NCBI RefSeq assembly: GCF_019399895.1
Contig: NC_091875.1
Location: 1,178,001-1,242,000, forward strand
Source of the DNA: Cardiocondyla obscurior
Lineage: Eukaryota > Arthropoda > Insecta > Hymenoptera > Formicidae
DNA: 64,000 nt
Reading direction: 5' to 3'
Position numbers and translations under genes: made by a program. Each line of letters starts with the position of its first letter. Position 1 is the stretch's first letter. The notes beneath the pieces were generated by a model, which saw nothing but the letters and a program-made list of their open reading frames with translations, was not told where the DNA came from and searched no databases. This document shows positions 63,656 through 64,000 of the stretch, piece by piece.

Positions 63656-64000
63656 CTGTTGAGTAACGCGTTAGAATATTATTCGCCATTAGCGGTTTCG
63701 TCTCGCAATCATGGACTGTTGTGCGCGAGCCTAACATGGCTGCGAGCACATGAGTGAAAGTGAATTCAAAGACTCTTCGGAATGACAGACACTTCGTATA
63801 TATGTATTGCATAGCGGAGGAGACCTTTGCCCTTCTTAATCCTTTTGCGTAGTCCGCGTATAAAAATTCCGCGTTCACTTTTCATTTTCTTTCCTTCACG
63901 AATATACGGCGAGTAGGAAGAATAAAGCCCCTAATTATTTGACTTTTTTAAAAAATCGGAACCTAAGTGGCACGTTTTCCCATTTATCATTATCCTTTAT
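63656..64000. other. upstream intron sequence to the window edge
   Basis: No further exon of the unidentified gene could be joined in phase to the acceptor at 63656-63658. An 88-codon minus-strand ORF (63612-63878) overlaps the exon in a different frame and is not supported. Confidence 0.35.

Noticed and set aside
1..64000. tRNA, rRNA, CRISPR array or bacterial operon features
   Set aside because: No tRNA B-box with a cloverleaf, no regular repeat-spacer array and no prokaryotic gene arrangement was seen.

Overview
The window looks like nuclear DNA of a hymenopteran insect, most likely an ant or a bee. All recognisable genes are split by spliceosomal introns and match insect families. The intergenic DNA is AT-rich but full of CpG and of long A/T homopolymers. 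An MSH5 gene is present, and this gene is missing from Drosophila melanogaster. No rRNA, tRNA, CRISPR array, operon or intact transposon was found.

Layout, left to right. 1-8241 holds no gene I can recognise, apart from a decayed ORF with a SAP-like motif near 6.3-6.8 kb. 8242-11655 (+) holds the 3' part of an AMPK/MARK-like (CAMKL) Ser/Thr kinase; it begins inside the catalytic loop and has two phase-compatible sets of 3' exons. 13111-14789 (+) is a complete FICD gene (ER Fic-domain AMPylase) in four coding exons. 17528-19019 (+) is Mad/Smad1-5 in two coding exons, with a CpG-rich promoter region upstream and a probable long 3' UTR. 22-26 kb is gene-free but contains a long foldback structure at 23360-23775.

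26956-54972 (-) is one large kinesin-13 gene (Klp10A/KIF2A type). I rebuilt it as 11 coding exons whose splice phases all agree, predicting 757 aa. Its first intron is 16.7 kb. Two unrelated-looking intronless ORFs lie inside its introns on the same strand: a 365-aa predicted tail-anchored protein (29394-30491) and a 353-aa charged protein with an SxIP-like motif (38525-39586). A possible alternative first exon (33887-34010) would give an isoform without the N-terminal domain. Three copies of a related foldback (MITE-like) element also lie in this gene.

56056-61049 (-) is MSH5, the meiotic MutS homologue, with 13 exons; only the exon 2 to exon 3 junction could not be settled. 62005-63655 (-) holds the last two exons of an unidentified Ser/Arg-rich protein whose 5' part lies beyond the window. 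From 64 kb leftwards, the unidentified gene, MSH5 and kinesin-13 lie head to tail on the minus strand, while the kinase, FICD and Mad are on the plus strand. The genes serve separate processes (ER proteostasis, BMP/Dpp signalling, microtubule depolymerisation, meiotic crossover), and nothing shows that they act together.
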